Shown here: positions 1-8,735 of the stretch, in pieces | Layout of the letters: each line of letters starts with the position of its first letter | Position numbering within the stretch: the stretch's first letter is position 1 | Source: Larix sibirica | Lineage: Eukaryota > Streptophyta > Pinopsida > Pinales > Pinaceae | Direction of reading: 5' to 3' | Assembly (NCBI GenBank): GCA_004151065.3 | Contig: NWUY0300038102.1 | Span: 34,687-52,209 of the forward strand | Length of the DNA stretch: 17,523 bases | Program-made: the position numbers and the translations under genes | The notes under the pieces: model-generated | Databases searched by the model: none | Told to the model about the DNA's origin: nothing | Seen by the model: only the letters and a program-made list of their open reading frames with translations

Positions 1-290
1 GTAATCAAGGCACATTCTCCAATAATTATATTTTCTTTCAACCATCAGTACTGGTGCTCAAAAGGAACTCCTGCTTGGTTTAATATTACATGCATCCAAC
101 ATGTCTTATACCATTGTCTCAATCTCCCTTTTCATTGATGTGGATATCCATAAAAGATTTTATGAGTACTTTCGAGAATGATTTCAATTTGATGTTCGTG
201 ATCTCTAGATGGAGGTATCCCTTTAGGAATATTTTAGAAGATTCTATGGTACTTTTCCAAGCCACATTTTAAGTCATCTAGAATATTTCC
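1..290 (-). pseudogene. Gypsy reverse transcriptase, N-terminal fragment
   Basis: The minus strand encodes PKGIPPSRDHEHQIEI at about 224-177, matching the conserved lead-in to plant Gypsy reverse transcriptase. A frame change follows near 140-130. Next comes the block with EIETMV, DMLDACNIKPS, APVLMV and WRMCLDY at the left edge, which corresponds to RT fingers motifs. In-frame TAA and TGA codons interrupt it at about 111 and 66. The palm with its catalytic aspartates would lie off the window. Degraded, but the assignment is secure. Confidence 0.85.
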
Positions 291-359
291 ATCTTCATGA
301 TTCACTTCCATAGAGTAAATTTTAGCAATAAATCCACCACAATACCTTTTTAGGAGCTT

Positions 360-860
360 CTACATTCTATGAGAGCTAATGATCTGAGAGGGTTGAGAGC
401 TAATGATCTTAGAGGGTGGATATTTTAACCCTTTGAGTTCATATTGATTTCCTTCCAATTCGAATCTCATGAATAATTTGTTATAGTTTGTAGGAATTGT
501 ACCCAAGGTTCTCAATAATTGAATCCCTAGAACAATATCTACTCCTCCAATGGGAATAGCATGCATGGGGCTTGGTAGATTATAGTCTCCCATACTAAGT
601 TTAATGTTATGGAATTTTCCTCCACAATCAATACTTCCCCCATTAGTAACCAATACTTGAAAATTTGTTTTTGGATAAACAAAACAATAGAGGTGCTCTG
701 GTAAATTTTTATCATTGAAATTATGTGTACTACCTGAATTGATTAGTACTATGACCCTTTGCTTCTTAATGCAACCTGTAATCTTGAGGGCTTGGGGTGT
801 TGAGCCACCTACCAAGGCATGAACTGATATTTCACATCTCTTTGGATCTATGTTGTGCAT
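360..860 (-). pseudogene. Gypsy aspartic protease region of pol, catalytic Asp lost
   Basis: This 166-codon open frame is the retropepsin-like region between gag and reverse transcriptase. The active-site loop near residues 39-48 reads LINSGSTHNF. Family members have D-S/T-G here, so Asn41 (codon at 740-738) replaces the catalytic aspartate and the enzyme would be dead. The second conserved block, GGVDIVLGIQLLRTLG, sits near residues 105-120 where the flap and helix region is expected. The length suits the plant Gypsy protease linker. The frame is otherwise open, so the loss may be fairly recent or the frame open by chance. Confidence 0.85.
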
Positions 861-879
861 AATTTCTACTTATTTTCCT

Positions 880-1922
880 TGCTTTTGTTGTTTGAGAAGT
901 TATTCCTCACCCATTTGTGTAAATGCATCTATTTCCTCCTACTCATTATTCTCCAGAGTGAACAATTTTGTTTCTTGACATCTAATCCCTTTTGACAATT
1001 TTTTATTACAACCAAAACATAGTCCTTTTTCTATTCTTCCATCCATATTTGAGTAGGTTGAGGTAGTGTTGTTGTATGAGGCAAACTTTTGTCTTTACTT
1101 CCTGCATATGTTCCAATTGTAGACTTTTGTGTAGCCTTTCTTTTGGCTTGAATATGGTGAGAATATATATTGCATAGCTTTCATAACATTTTTTGTTGTT
1201 TTAAGCAAAGCCCATGTTTAATGTCTTCTTTTAACCCACCCATGTAAGATTCTAACAAATGTTGGTCACTTATGTTGTCTACCCTTGATGATAATACTTG
1301 AAATTCTGAATTATAATATTCCACATCACCTAAGTGCTTGATTCTTATGAATTGACTAAAGTAATCTTGTTCCCAAACTTTATGATATTCAACGTATAGG
1401 TCTCTTGTAAATAGATTCCAAGTATAATGATAAGACGTGGGGTTCCTTTTAACTACCCATTGATAGGGTTTTATCTCAAAATACAACGTAGTTAAGGAAA
1501 TCATTTTATTATAATCCATGTAAACACATATGTTCCAACAAACTTTCTTAATTCAACCTTGGTAATGAAGTAGTCCCTTGATCTTGAATTGAACCCATGT
1601 TGATGTGGATTATCAATTGTCGGGGACTCAAACCTCTTATTCTCCATTTGTTTTTTAATTTTCTTAATGTGTGACCGAGACAAGTACTCGTGTTCTCCTT
1701 AATCTATTCACGAGGAGATGAATTTGAAGAATGTATGATCTCATTCATAATTTCCCTCTTCATCTTTTCTAAATCCTCCTTACCAGCCATCTTTTCAAGA
1801 TCCTCTTTACTGGCCATTGACTTTTCAAGATCCTCGACCATATTTTTCAAATCACTTGCTATCTCATTTTTTGTGCTAACTAATTGAGAATGTGTCACTG
1901 ATATTAAGGCCCTAGCCATCAT
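880..1922 (-). pseudogene. Gypsy gag (capsid and zinc knuckle), broken
   Basis: Gag would form the retrotransposon's cytoplasmic particle. Reading leftward from ATG at 1922, the first open piece (to 1704) is Lys/Glu-rich and looks like a coiled coil, with two EDLEKM-type repeats. The next pieces (1683-1501 and 1519-1181) are in other frames. The second of these carries a retrotransposon gag motif region (WNLFTRDLYVEY, then LLESYMGGLKEDI). After more frame damage a zinc knuckle lies at 1019-978, CFGCNKKLSKGIRC, matching the plant Gypsy form C-x2-C-x7-H-x-C, but with Ile in place of the His. At least two frame changes and the lost His make this a pseudogene. The start codon is uncertain because the first exonless frame overlaps an inverted repeat of the LTR. 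Confidence 0.75.
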
Positions 1923-1983
1923 TCATTATTAGTATATTAGTTATGGTTAGGTCAAATGAGTAATAGGTTACAAAATGATCACT
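1900..1983. repeat. Inverted repeat arm 1 (pairs with 2977-3060)
   Basis: The reverse complement of this arm aligns without gaps to 2977-3060 at roughly 80% by eye. A shared core, ACTAATAATGAATGATGG, is perfect. Arm 1 covers the gag start; arm 2 lies in the outer (U3) end of the predicted LTR, in opposite orientation. Confidence 0.8.
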
Positions 1984-2778
1984 GATCTTTCACTCCAATC
2001 CTTAATGTTTCCCTCCAATTTGGATAACTAGTTAGACATATCTTCATTTCCTTCATGAGTCATGCTTGAGCTCTTTAGAGGTTTAATCTGTGTATTATTT
2101 TTTGCAGAACCCCTTTCCATGTGAGCCCAAACTAATATTTACCTATAATTATATCTATTTACTCTATATCACCAAAAATAGATATTCCAATCAAAANGTT
2201 ATGCAAGTTTCAAGTTAACATAAACCCGGTTTGTAGGTTGTCTTGGTGACCAACCTTGCTCCTAAAATATATCTGAAATTTCAGCCCCTTTGAGTGAAAT
2301 TTTTTCTTGCAGTACTCGGGTATTTCTTCTCTACAATGCCATAGGTTTGATCCAATGTTGATATGCCAAGAGAGAGTGATGATAACTTTTCGAAAACTAG
2401 TTGTTTTTTCCCTTTCAGGATAGCGAACTTGTATGACCCGCCATGTGTCCATTTTTTCTTCTTTGATTTAAAAATTGTACTATAAATACTATGTTCCATC
2501 TTCTTCTTGATGCAATGAGTCTCACTAAATTTAGATCTCTTAAGCTTTATATATAATAGTTTTACCTAGAACACATGTTTGAGACTAGTTTTTGGACTAG
2601 TAAAAAAAAGCTTAACTTCCACAGGGTATAACTATGAATCTGTAAAAAATCAGGACCTGAATTTTGCACCACAAATAGTTCACTATGTCATTTGAGGCCC
2701 CTCCAAGTTTTGTTGTCTTAAACATCCCAAAAAAAATATAGCAAAAATTCTAAGATGACTCGTTTTTGAAGCGTTGAA
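1923..2778 (-). other. Retrotransposon leader between PBS and gag; N at 2197
   Basis: This stretch lies between the primer binding site and the first gag frame. Two overlapping open frames of 72-80 codons occur at 2210-2499, but I recognise no domain in them and do not call them genes. One undetermined base at 2197 may mark an assembly join, so continuity between the LTR/PBS and gag is not fully guaranteed. Confidence 0.5.
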
Positions 2779-2790
2779 GCTTTGATACCA
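2779..2790 (-). other. Primer binding site, initiator-Met tRNA type
   Basis: The minus strand reads TGGTATCAAAGC. This differs by one base from TGGTATCAGAGC, the plant retrotransposon site complementary to the 3' end of initiator methionine tRNA. It lies just inside the predicted LTR end, where minus-strand DNA synthesis would be primed. Confidence 0.75.
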
Positions 2791-2795
2791 AATAT

Positions 2796-3058
2796 TGTGC
2801 ACCAATTCCACCCAAAACATAAAATAAGAGAGAGTAGTCCATTACCTCAAGACTGAAGAAAAGAGATGAATAAGAAGCCTCTTCAAGGGAGCGACTTACT
2901 TATACAATTTACCAAATACACAAGATAAAAAGAATGATTATACAAATGAATCTCTCTTTTTATAAATAGGAAACAAAGTAATCATTATGTGACCTAATAC
3001 TAAGCCAACCTAACCATAACTATAATACTAATAATGAATGATGGTTAAGGCTTTAACA
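2796..3058 (-). repeat. Putative 5' LTR (about 263 bp)
   Basis: On the minus strand this segment starts TGTTAAAG and ends GTGCACA, giving the expected TG...CA ends. It stops 5 bp before a primer binding site. A TATA-like TATTTATAAAAAG lies at about 2956-2969, in the right place for a U3/R promoter. The right boundary is supported independently because DPH7-like coding sequence begins at about 3057. The partner LTR is outside the window, so the ends cannot be confirmed by alignment. A target-site duplicate beginning near TATCT (3059-3063) should lie left of the other LTR. Confidence 0.65.
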
Positions 3059-3060
3059 TA
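2977..3060. repeat. Inverted repeat arm 2, within LTR U3
   Basis: Partner of 1900-1983. On the plus strand it reads like the region just upstream of the minus-strand gag start, including the ATGATGG.TA.GGC start context. It then runs to the LTR edge at 3058. Confidence 0.8.
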
Positions 3061-3455
3061 TCTTATATAGTGGTGGTGATAATGGTTGCAATTTTTGGAG
3101 TTGGAACTTGTGAGAATGTTCTTATCAACCAATATTTAGAAACACAAAGAGTCATCGAATGGGAATCCATAGCATTAAAAAATGTCCACAGTGAGAAAAT
3201 TGTATCATCATGTCCACAGTGAGAAAATTGTATCATCACTGGTAGCTATGACAAATACTTGAGGTGATGGGATATTTGACTGAAAGAAAAACCTATACTA
3301 CAAGAATCTGTGGTATTGTCTAGAGGAGTTTGGAAGCTTAAATTCCACCCTTCTGATGGAAACCTTGTTTTGGTTGCATGCATGCACAATGGTTTTGCAA
3401 CTAAGTCTTGAAGATGGTGGCATTAAAATTGTTGATGAAAGACCAAGCTTGTGAC
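3057..3455 (+). pseudogene. DPH7: Diphthine methyltransferase (DPH7)-like WD40 fragment
   Basis: DPH7 is a WD40 propeller protein that demethylates a diphthine intermediate in diphthamide synthesis on elongation factor 2. On the plus strand I read, in order, ILYSGGDN, CNFWSWNL, then ITGSYDKYLR followed by a stop and WDI, then GVWKLKFHP and VLVACMHNGFA. These match consecutive conserved blocks of plant DPH7. At least four in-frame stops, and a 28-bp tandem duplication that shifts the frame, show it is dead. No introns interrupt the preserved part. The region before 3057 is replaced by the LTR element, so the 5' part was probably separated by its insertion. The family call relies on remembered motif order; a search would confirm it. 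Confidence 0.7.
3183..3238 (+). repeat. 28-bp tandem duplication in the DPH7-like relic
   Basis: Two identical 28-bp copies (3183-3210 and 3211-3238), each beginning TGTCCACAGTGAG. Because 28 is not a multiple of three, the duplication shifts the reading frame. Confidence 0.95.
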
Positions 3456-3683
3456 TGATAACATGAGTAACCCTAACGCGTGGATGTTGGGATATTAGCT
3501 TTTGCAGCAAGTAGTTTCATAATTCATCACGGTTCACTTGCTTAATTCTGGTAGGTTAATAGTTTATTTGTTCAATCCAAGGAGGGGTTGATGGTGGGAG
3601 TCACTTGTAAGGGAATTAAATTTGGTTACAGCATCTTCCAAGTGGACAAATTTTTCTTCCATTGAGGAGACTGGCCTTGGCCG

Positions 3684-3737
3684 CCTAAGTTGTAGACCCA
3701 AGGTTCCAAGCCTAAGTTGTTGACCCAAGGTTCCTAG
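3684..3737 (+). repeat. 27-bp tandem duplication
   Basis: Two copies (3684-3710 and 3711-3737) beginning CCTAAGTTGT differ at two bases. The length is a multiple of three, so the frame is kept. Confidence 0.9.
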
Positions 3738-4013
3738 TTGGAAAAAAAAGAAATTAGTTTCACAAAGCTACGTATGACATGAATGAGGATGTGGAGCGTC
3801 ACGCTCTATGGTAGCTGAATTTATCAATTTGTTAAGTGAATGGGTTGTTAAAATACCAGTTCTTCCTTTAACGGGAATGGCAACAACAGTTGATGCTCTA
3901 AGGAAAACGTTGCCATTGCCATTGAGTGCAATACAACATCTACATCCTCAAAGGTTTAACTTAATAAAGATGGAACTCTAACATTCTTTTTGAGGGCTTT
4001 GAAGATTGCAGGC

Positions 4014-4271
4014 ATGGAACACTTTAACAGTGAACCTTTGAGCTTCCTATGGAATGAATTAGTGCAGGATTTGAGGCACGAAGATTGGGAAAATATTTAC
4101 AAATAATTACTAGATGTCATGCTAAAGTATGCTGCAGAAAGTATGGAACACTTTAACGGCGAAAATTTGAGCTTCCTATGGAATGAATTAGTGCAAGATC
4201 TGAGGCATGAATATTGGGAAAATATTTACAAAGAATTACTAGATGTCATGCTAAAATATGCTGCAGAACTT
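4014..4271 (+). repeat. 129-bp in-frame tandem duplication
   Basis: Copies 4014-4142 and 4143-4271 both begin ATGGAACACTTTAAC and encode a 43-residue unit (MEHFN...KYAAE). They differ at only about a dozen positions. Copy 1 has a TAA where copy 2 has GAA (the YKELL codon). Confidence 0.95.
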
Positions 4272-4380
4272 CCCTCTATTTAGTTTGAACATAAATGTGA
4301 AGATAAAGAAATTGGCATGAAATTGGCTACTTATTTGCTATGCAAAAATTTGCCCCGTAGACTTTTTTTGTGAGGTACTT

Positions 4381-5227
4381 TCCCCATTATATCCATTGAA
4401 ATAAATAAATAAAACATCCATGCTAAGAGATGTTGAGTGGAAGACCTCGTAGAACTGACACATTAGGGAATATTGATCTTCACAACAACAACTATTCAGA
4501 CTTGACAAATGGAAAATTCATTAGCCATGCTATCAAAAACTAAGGGATCTGTCATTTCCATTATTAACTAGACTCCTTGAGGAGTGGGTGAAATTGACGA
4601 AAGGAATGACAGATCAATATCGAAATCTGCAAATTAGAGTCAATAGTTGGACGCGAATTCAATGGAGATAATGCTGAAGGTAAGTTCACTAGGTATCAGG
4701 GGCAACTATGAGTTAATGAACAGACTCCCATATAATTAGAGGGAGATTTTGATAGTGTTTCTAATAGAGTGACATAAATTTCTTGATATTCCAGTGGAGA
4801 CTCTACTAGCATGCCACAAAATTTAAAAATCCCTACAAAGAAATTGTTGCCAAAGACTAGCTCCTATGGTTGTTCAACTTTAGAAAGAGGAGATTTGAAA
4901 GCTGTAAATGTAAGGTTACACGAATCGTGGGTGCAATTAGAATCGGCTGAAGAATCCAATACGGGTGTGGAATTAGGAATCGGGGATTCGAAACCCTAAC
5001 CCTAATTAACCCTAATTATCCTACATTTATCCTACGTAAACAACTTTAGATTAGTCAAAACAAGGTGGAAGAATCCAATGAAGACTCCGAGAATCCAATC
5101 TGAAGAATCGGATTCAGGTGCGGTTAGGCCTGACCGAATCCGGTAACTATGTACCATGAGAAATAGTGGATGCAGCATGAATTATCCAAAGTTTAAAACA
5201 AACCATCGATGAAAATCTTTCATATAC
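4381..5227. other. Gene-free stretch; GAATC-rich and telomere-like sequence
   Basis: No convincing gene. Faint protein-like pieces near 4420-4790 may be the tail of the upstream relic. From 4917 to 5145 the motifs GAATCGG, GAATCC and GGATTC recur many times. At 4993-5019 there is a run of CCCTAA-type units, CCCTAACCCTAATTAACCC, related to but not matching the plant telomere unit CCCTAAA. A 62-codon open frame at 4811-4999 overlaps this repeat-rich DNA and is not credible. Confidence 0.5.
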
Positions 5228-5386
5228 TTACAGAAGAAAGCTAAAGAAACACAGTTCTAAGGAACGAGGACCCAATGTTTTTTGGTAAGGCACGCTTAAA
5301 TCGTTGAAGAGGGAAACCCTAAACTGCGATGCAATCAATAGATAAAATATAATAGTACAATTATTTTGACTTTGCCCTGAACATAC

Positions 5387-6889
5387 CGCAGCATCTCGTT
5401 CTTTTCTCAGTTGCTTAAGAGTTTCAAAAGCCTTGTCTCTTTTTTGAGTTGCAGCAGCTAACTGGTCTTGTAATGGGTTTATCTGTTCATCAATAACCTT
5501 TAGCTCTTCCTCAAGGTATTTGATTTTAGTCCATATAGCTTGTTGCTCCTTTCTAGCCGCATCTAAATCCACACCCAAAAGCTGCATGGCAAAACATGTG
5601 TTTAGTCTGACATGGAATCCCCCTGATTCTTAAGAAATACAGGTCTGCAGTTTAAGATAAGTTTCTAACATAAGTCACAGGAACCGCCCATTAGGAAAAA
5701 CCAACACAATACTGTCCCTCAGGAAAATAAAATAACATACCTTAACATGGTCTCGTATGACTTCTTTTTCTCCCAAAGAGTCCTGAATTTTAGTTTGAAT
5801 TGCTTCATGAGCAATAACCTTATCCCGCGTATTTTCAAGTTGCTTTATTTCTCTAATCATCTGCTTCTCCTCTACCAGCGTATTGTTGTCATGCTCTATT
5901 CTAAACTGTAAACTTTGTATCTGTCCAAGACAACTGTACAATGAGGAAAAGCCCAAACTGACCAAAAGATCTCAACTTTTTCAGTACTTAACATAAAATA
6001 ACTGTCTGAAAAGTCATTCCACAATACAACTTCTGAGTACTTAAGTTAAATACTCATACTGTTTGGAAATTAACCTTCAGCAACAAAATCATGCAATTTA
6101 CTATTGGCGAAGGAAAGAGACAAGAAATGAACACATACCTTTCTGTTTAGCTCCTCTTCAGAAGAGCACAAACCCTGACCTTTCTCCCTAGAGGCAATAT
6201 TTGCACTCTTGAATTTACCTAATACTGCCTGAAGGGGTTCCATTTCTTTCTTCTTCTCTTCCAGTCTTTTCCTATAAATCTTTTCTTCACTACTTAAAGG
6301 TTTTAGCCTTTCGATCACCTCTGCCCTTTCGCTCTGCAAGAAGCCAAAAAAATTACACTTGTCACATTGGAAATTCAAGTGTTTTATTGCAATTTTCTAA
6401 ATAGCAAATGCAAACTTCGATCACAACTAGACTAACAAGTAATGGAGGAAATAAAAGACATCACCAGCAAAAACAAAACTGCAAACTGACCCTTTTAGCT
6501 CTCAAGGCTTCAGTTATTTGATAGCGAGCTTGAGTTTTCTTCTGGAGATCTTTGTCAGCCTGATCAGTTTTCAGCTTTAACTGTAGATCTTCATAAGATC
6601 TAAACTTAACAAAATAAAATGTGTGAATTGCCTTTGGAGCAGGCCACTCATCCTTGACATCCTTGGGGACACCACTGTCTAAAGCAGTTTCCTGCCCTCC
6701 ATCGTCAACTTTTAGAGATCCATTTGGTACACCGGGAAAAGCAGGTTTACTATCTTCAGCTGCCGCGGGAGCAGAAAATTGTTTGATATTGTTACTCTCG
6801 ATTGTTTGAGCACCGTCTCCATCAGCATTTGCCATTATTGAAATCGTCTGACCTTTCATATGATCAGATCCCAAAATCTCAACGCCCAT
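5387..6889 (-). CDS. PPI1: Proton pump-interactor 1-like protein, first four coding exons
   Basis: PPI1 binds the C-terminal regulatory region of the plasma-membrane H+-ATPase and stimulates it. It is mostly coiled coil with a C-terminal membrane anchor. Four exons, 6889-6491, 6333-6139, 5920-5741 and 5581-5387, have GT/AG borders and all join in phase 0 (133+65+60+65 = 323 codons). I chose ATG 6889 because MGVEIL matches the family start; the upstream GTG frame is an artefact. Family blocks in order are EWPAPKAIHTFYFVKF, DQADKDLQKK, KKKEMEPLQAVLGK, LCSSEEELN, LENTRDKVIA and KRDKAFETLKQLRKERDA. No internal stop occurs. Arabidopsis PPI1 is about 612 residues, so about half is missing: the basic region, the membrane anchor and the rest of the coiled coil. 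Exon 4 ends in a good donor (GTATGT) at 5386, and no later exon is seen to position 1. Either intron 4 is very long and filled with the elements on the left, or the gene is truncated. Confidence 0.88.
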
Positions 6890-6904
6890 ATTCTTCACGT
6901 GCCC

Positions 6905-8036
6905 CTAAACAAAATCCTCTTATAGTCTGGCAAACCCCCTGCACCATGAAAACTGTAAACTTGATTTTGTGATCAAAGCAATGCAAATATTGAGAAAGAC
7001 GCATTCATACAATAACTCAAATTTGGTCTTTTTGAATACATTAGGAAAAGCTGTATGTTTCTAACCCCACACCCTTCGCCTCGAGTTTGGTCATTTTGAC
7101 TACATTAGAAAAAACCCGTATGTTTCTTCTAACCCCACACCCTTTGCCCAGCCCACACAAACAGAAACAGGGGTGGGGAGAGGAGAGGGTATGGGGTACA
7201 TTAAATCATAGTACATTCGTGCAAATAGTTCACTACAGGCAGGATCTTTTTCCTTGTTCTATTAAGCCAGATCTAAGCAAATAGGATACAAAAGGGGCCA
7301 TTTTCAATGAAGTTTTGCTGGGGAGTCACTCTTGGTCACAAATTATTAAAATTTACCTAATTTACAGAACATCAAAAGCAATAGTGCCCCAACTCTAGAC
7401 GCGTAGGACGAAAGAATGAATTAGAAAAATGAATACTGAATACAATTGAACAATATCCATGAATTTTTTTCAAGTCCTTTGATGATCGAAATTATCAATA
7501 GCTGGACAACTGCCATTAAAAACTCAGATCCTAATACTACGAGTGCCATGAAAAACCCAGAATCCTAACACTACAGCTATAACTGACACTCTCCACAAAA
7601 CATCAAGCAATAATAAATATGTTATCGCCAAAAAATAAAAAATATTGCCTTACATATCCCGATCTACACGAAGGCGATAAAATCCACAACTTGAAGCTAC
7701 GATCCTTATCTCTTAATTAAATCAAAAACAAAAAACCCGCAAAATCAACTACAAACGTAAATCCCCGAGATTTACACCGCTAGAACAGGAAATTCCATTA
7801 AATACACCATATTTATAAGATCCAAGGACCAATAAAACACTTATAAGCCCGAAAAAAGCATAACATCTTATGACAAAACCTTGCTAAATTCATCAAAATT
7901 CAAGCAAAATAACACGAAAATGCGAGCTTTAAACGGTGACCCGTCGCCAGAAGGCATTGTATCCAGGGATTCTGCAGACAATCGGAAACCGTCAACATTT
8001 ATGGCGAAAAAGGATTTGTTTTAATGGATTTCTTAC
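6905..8036 (-). other. PPI1: 5'UTR intron of the PPI1-like gene (about 1.1 kb)
   Basis: The intron is bounded by GTAAGA and a TTTAG acceptor. It contains no coding sequence I can support. It holds an imperfect tandem duplication (about 7018-7145) and a purine-rich GGGGTGGGGAGAGG tract near 7173-7186. Introns of this kind in plant leaders often raise expression; no such effect can be read here. Confidence 0.6.
7018..7145. repeat. Imperfect tandem duplication (about 65 bp units) in the 5'UTR intron
   Basis: Two adjacent units share TTTGGTC-TTTTGA-TACATTAG, then TATGTTTCT and AACCCCACACCCTT-GCC. Unit 1 spans about 7021-7081 and unit 2 about 7085-7149, with small indels. Confidence 0.8.
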
Positions 8037-8280
8037 CGCCTTCTGGTACAGCAACAGGTAAACCAGATCAGCGGCCTCCTCTTCCTCGCGAAATGCCGCG
8101 AAATGGATGGGACGGCCCCGAGAACTGAGATCTGTAAAGAAGAAGATTACAAATGGAAAGAGGTACAGAACAAGTGTGATGTGAAAATCTGGATTCTAGG
8201 GTATGAAAAGCAACTGGGATATTTTACATCCGTCAGGTGCCTCTTTATTATTTGTCGCATGCTTCCGACCTGATCCCGAG
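8037..8280 (-). other. PPI1: 5'UTR exon of the PPI1-like gene
   Basis: The minus strand between a TATA-like region and a strong donor (GGCG|GTAAGA, GT at 8036-8035) should be the first, non-coding exon. The matching acceptor, TTTGTTTAG, ends at 6905, leaving 15 untranslated bases before ATG 6889. The right limit is estimated from the TATA position. A CTTCTTTACAG sequence at about 8138 could act as an alternative acceptor. A minimal ATG-TAA uORF occurs within the exon (about 8229). Confidence 0.55.
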
Positions 8281-8302
8281 TGGACATTTCATACCACCAA
8301 AT

Positions 8303-8325
8303 ATAATAATAATATATAAATAAAG
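8303..8325 (-). promoter_or_regulatory. Candidate TATA region for the PPI1-like gene
   Basis: On the minus strand, TTTATTTATATATTATTA lies about 25-45 bp upstream of the predicted start of the 5'UTR exon. The region is AT-rich overall, so a chance TATA match is possible. Confidence 0.4.
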
Positions 8326-8735
8326 TGAATTTAGGTTTTTCAAATTAACTCCAAATTTCCTTTCAAACACGTTATATTTTTTTTTCCATGAGAAAAATAT
8401 TTATACTTTATTAAAAAGTATATTAAGGATAGAACCAAATACACACCCCTATGGGAAAAGTCCATAGAGAACGTCCCACCAGACTAAGAAATAGTCGCTC
8501 ACCCGCTGAGCCAAGTTACATATGCCCCACATAAACAACCAGCTACCCCCAGCCAAATGAAAAGAAAATGACTCAAACCAATGAGCCAAAAGTATCATCC
8601 CCCACAATAGGTCAACCTCCAAAAGTGACAAAACAAAAAATAGAAAGATCGCTAAGTATCTACAAATGAACAAATCAAAAAGATCAAAAAAGTTTGTAGC
8701 AGCCCACTTACCGAATGATATCACCATCCCAATGC

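Larger units (their letters stand above)
1..3058 (-). mobile_element. Ty3/Gypsy LTR retrotransposon, 5' portion, decayed
   Basis: Read on the minus strand, the order is LTR, primer binding site, leader, gag with zinc knuckle, protease, then the start of reverse transcriptase. This is the 5' half of a plant Ty3/Gypsy element. The rest of pol and the other LTR lie beyond position 1. Every coding part is broken by stops and frame changes, so the copy cannot be autonomous. Its outer edge at 3058 abuts a plus-strand DPH7-like fragment, which indicates insertion into that sequence. A single N at 2197 lies in the leader. The protein motifs and their order are seen directly; the family assignment rests on known Gypsy pol motifs. 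Confidence 0.88.
3592..4380 (+). pseudogene. Unidentified protein-coding relic with helical segments
   Basis: I do not recognise the family. Protein-like stretches occur in shifting plus-strand frames. They are a segment beginning WWESLVRELNLVTASSKW (from 3592), a segment from Met 3808 with EFINLLSEWVVKIPVLPL and then LRKTLPLPLSAIQHLHP, and a segment from about 3969 with FFLRALKIAG. The last continues into two copies of a 43-residue unit containing FLWNELVQDLRH and LLDVMLKYAAEL, followed by GMKLATYLLCKNLPRR. Composition suggests an alpha-helical protein. Breaks include stops near 3738 and 4106 and a one-base frame change near 3973. Weaker protein-like pieces continue to about 4790. It may belong with the adjacent DPH7-like relic as a captured or duplicated gene segment; that is inference. 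Confidence 0.5.

Noticed and set aside
90-272. 60-codon plus-strand open frame
   Set aside because: It lies antisense to the Gypsy RT start and has no protein features of its own.
1690-1887. 65-codon Ser/Phe-rich plus-strand frame
   Set aside because: It is a shadow of the Lys/Glu-rich gag N-terminus on the other strand.
3298-3510. 70-codon minus-strand frame
   Set aside because: It is antisense to the DPH7-like motifs, which are clearly plus-strand.
4811-4999. 62-codon plus-strand frame
   Set aside because: It runs into GAATC and telomere-like repeat DNA and resembles no protein.
4993-5019. Interstitial telomere array
   Set aside because: There are only a few imperfect CCCTAA-like units, and none matches the plant CCCTAAA repeat in tandem.
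6896-6898. GTG start three codons upstream for the PPI1-like protein
   Set aside because: GTG is not a normal start in plant nuclear genes; ATG 6889 gives the family's MGVE start and lies just after a splice acceptor.
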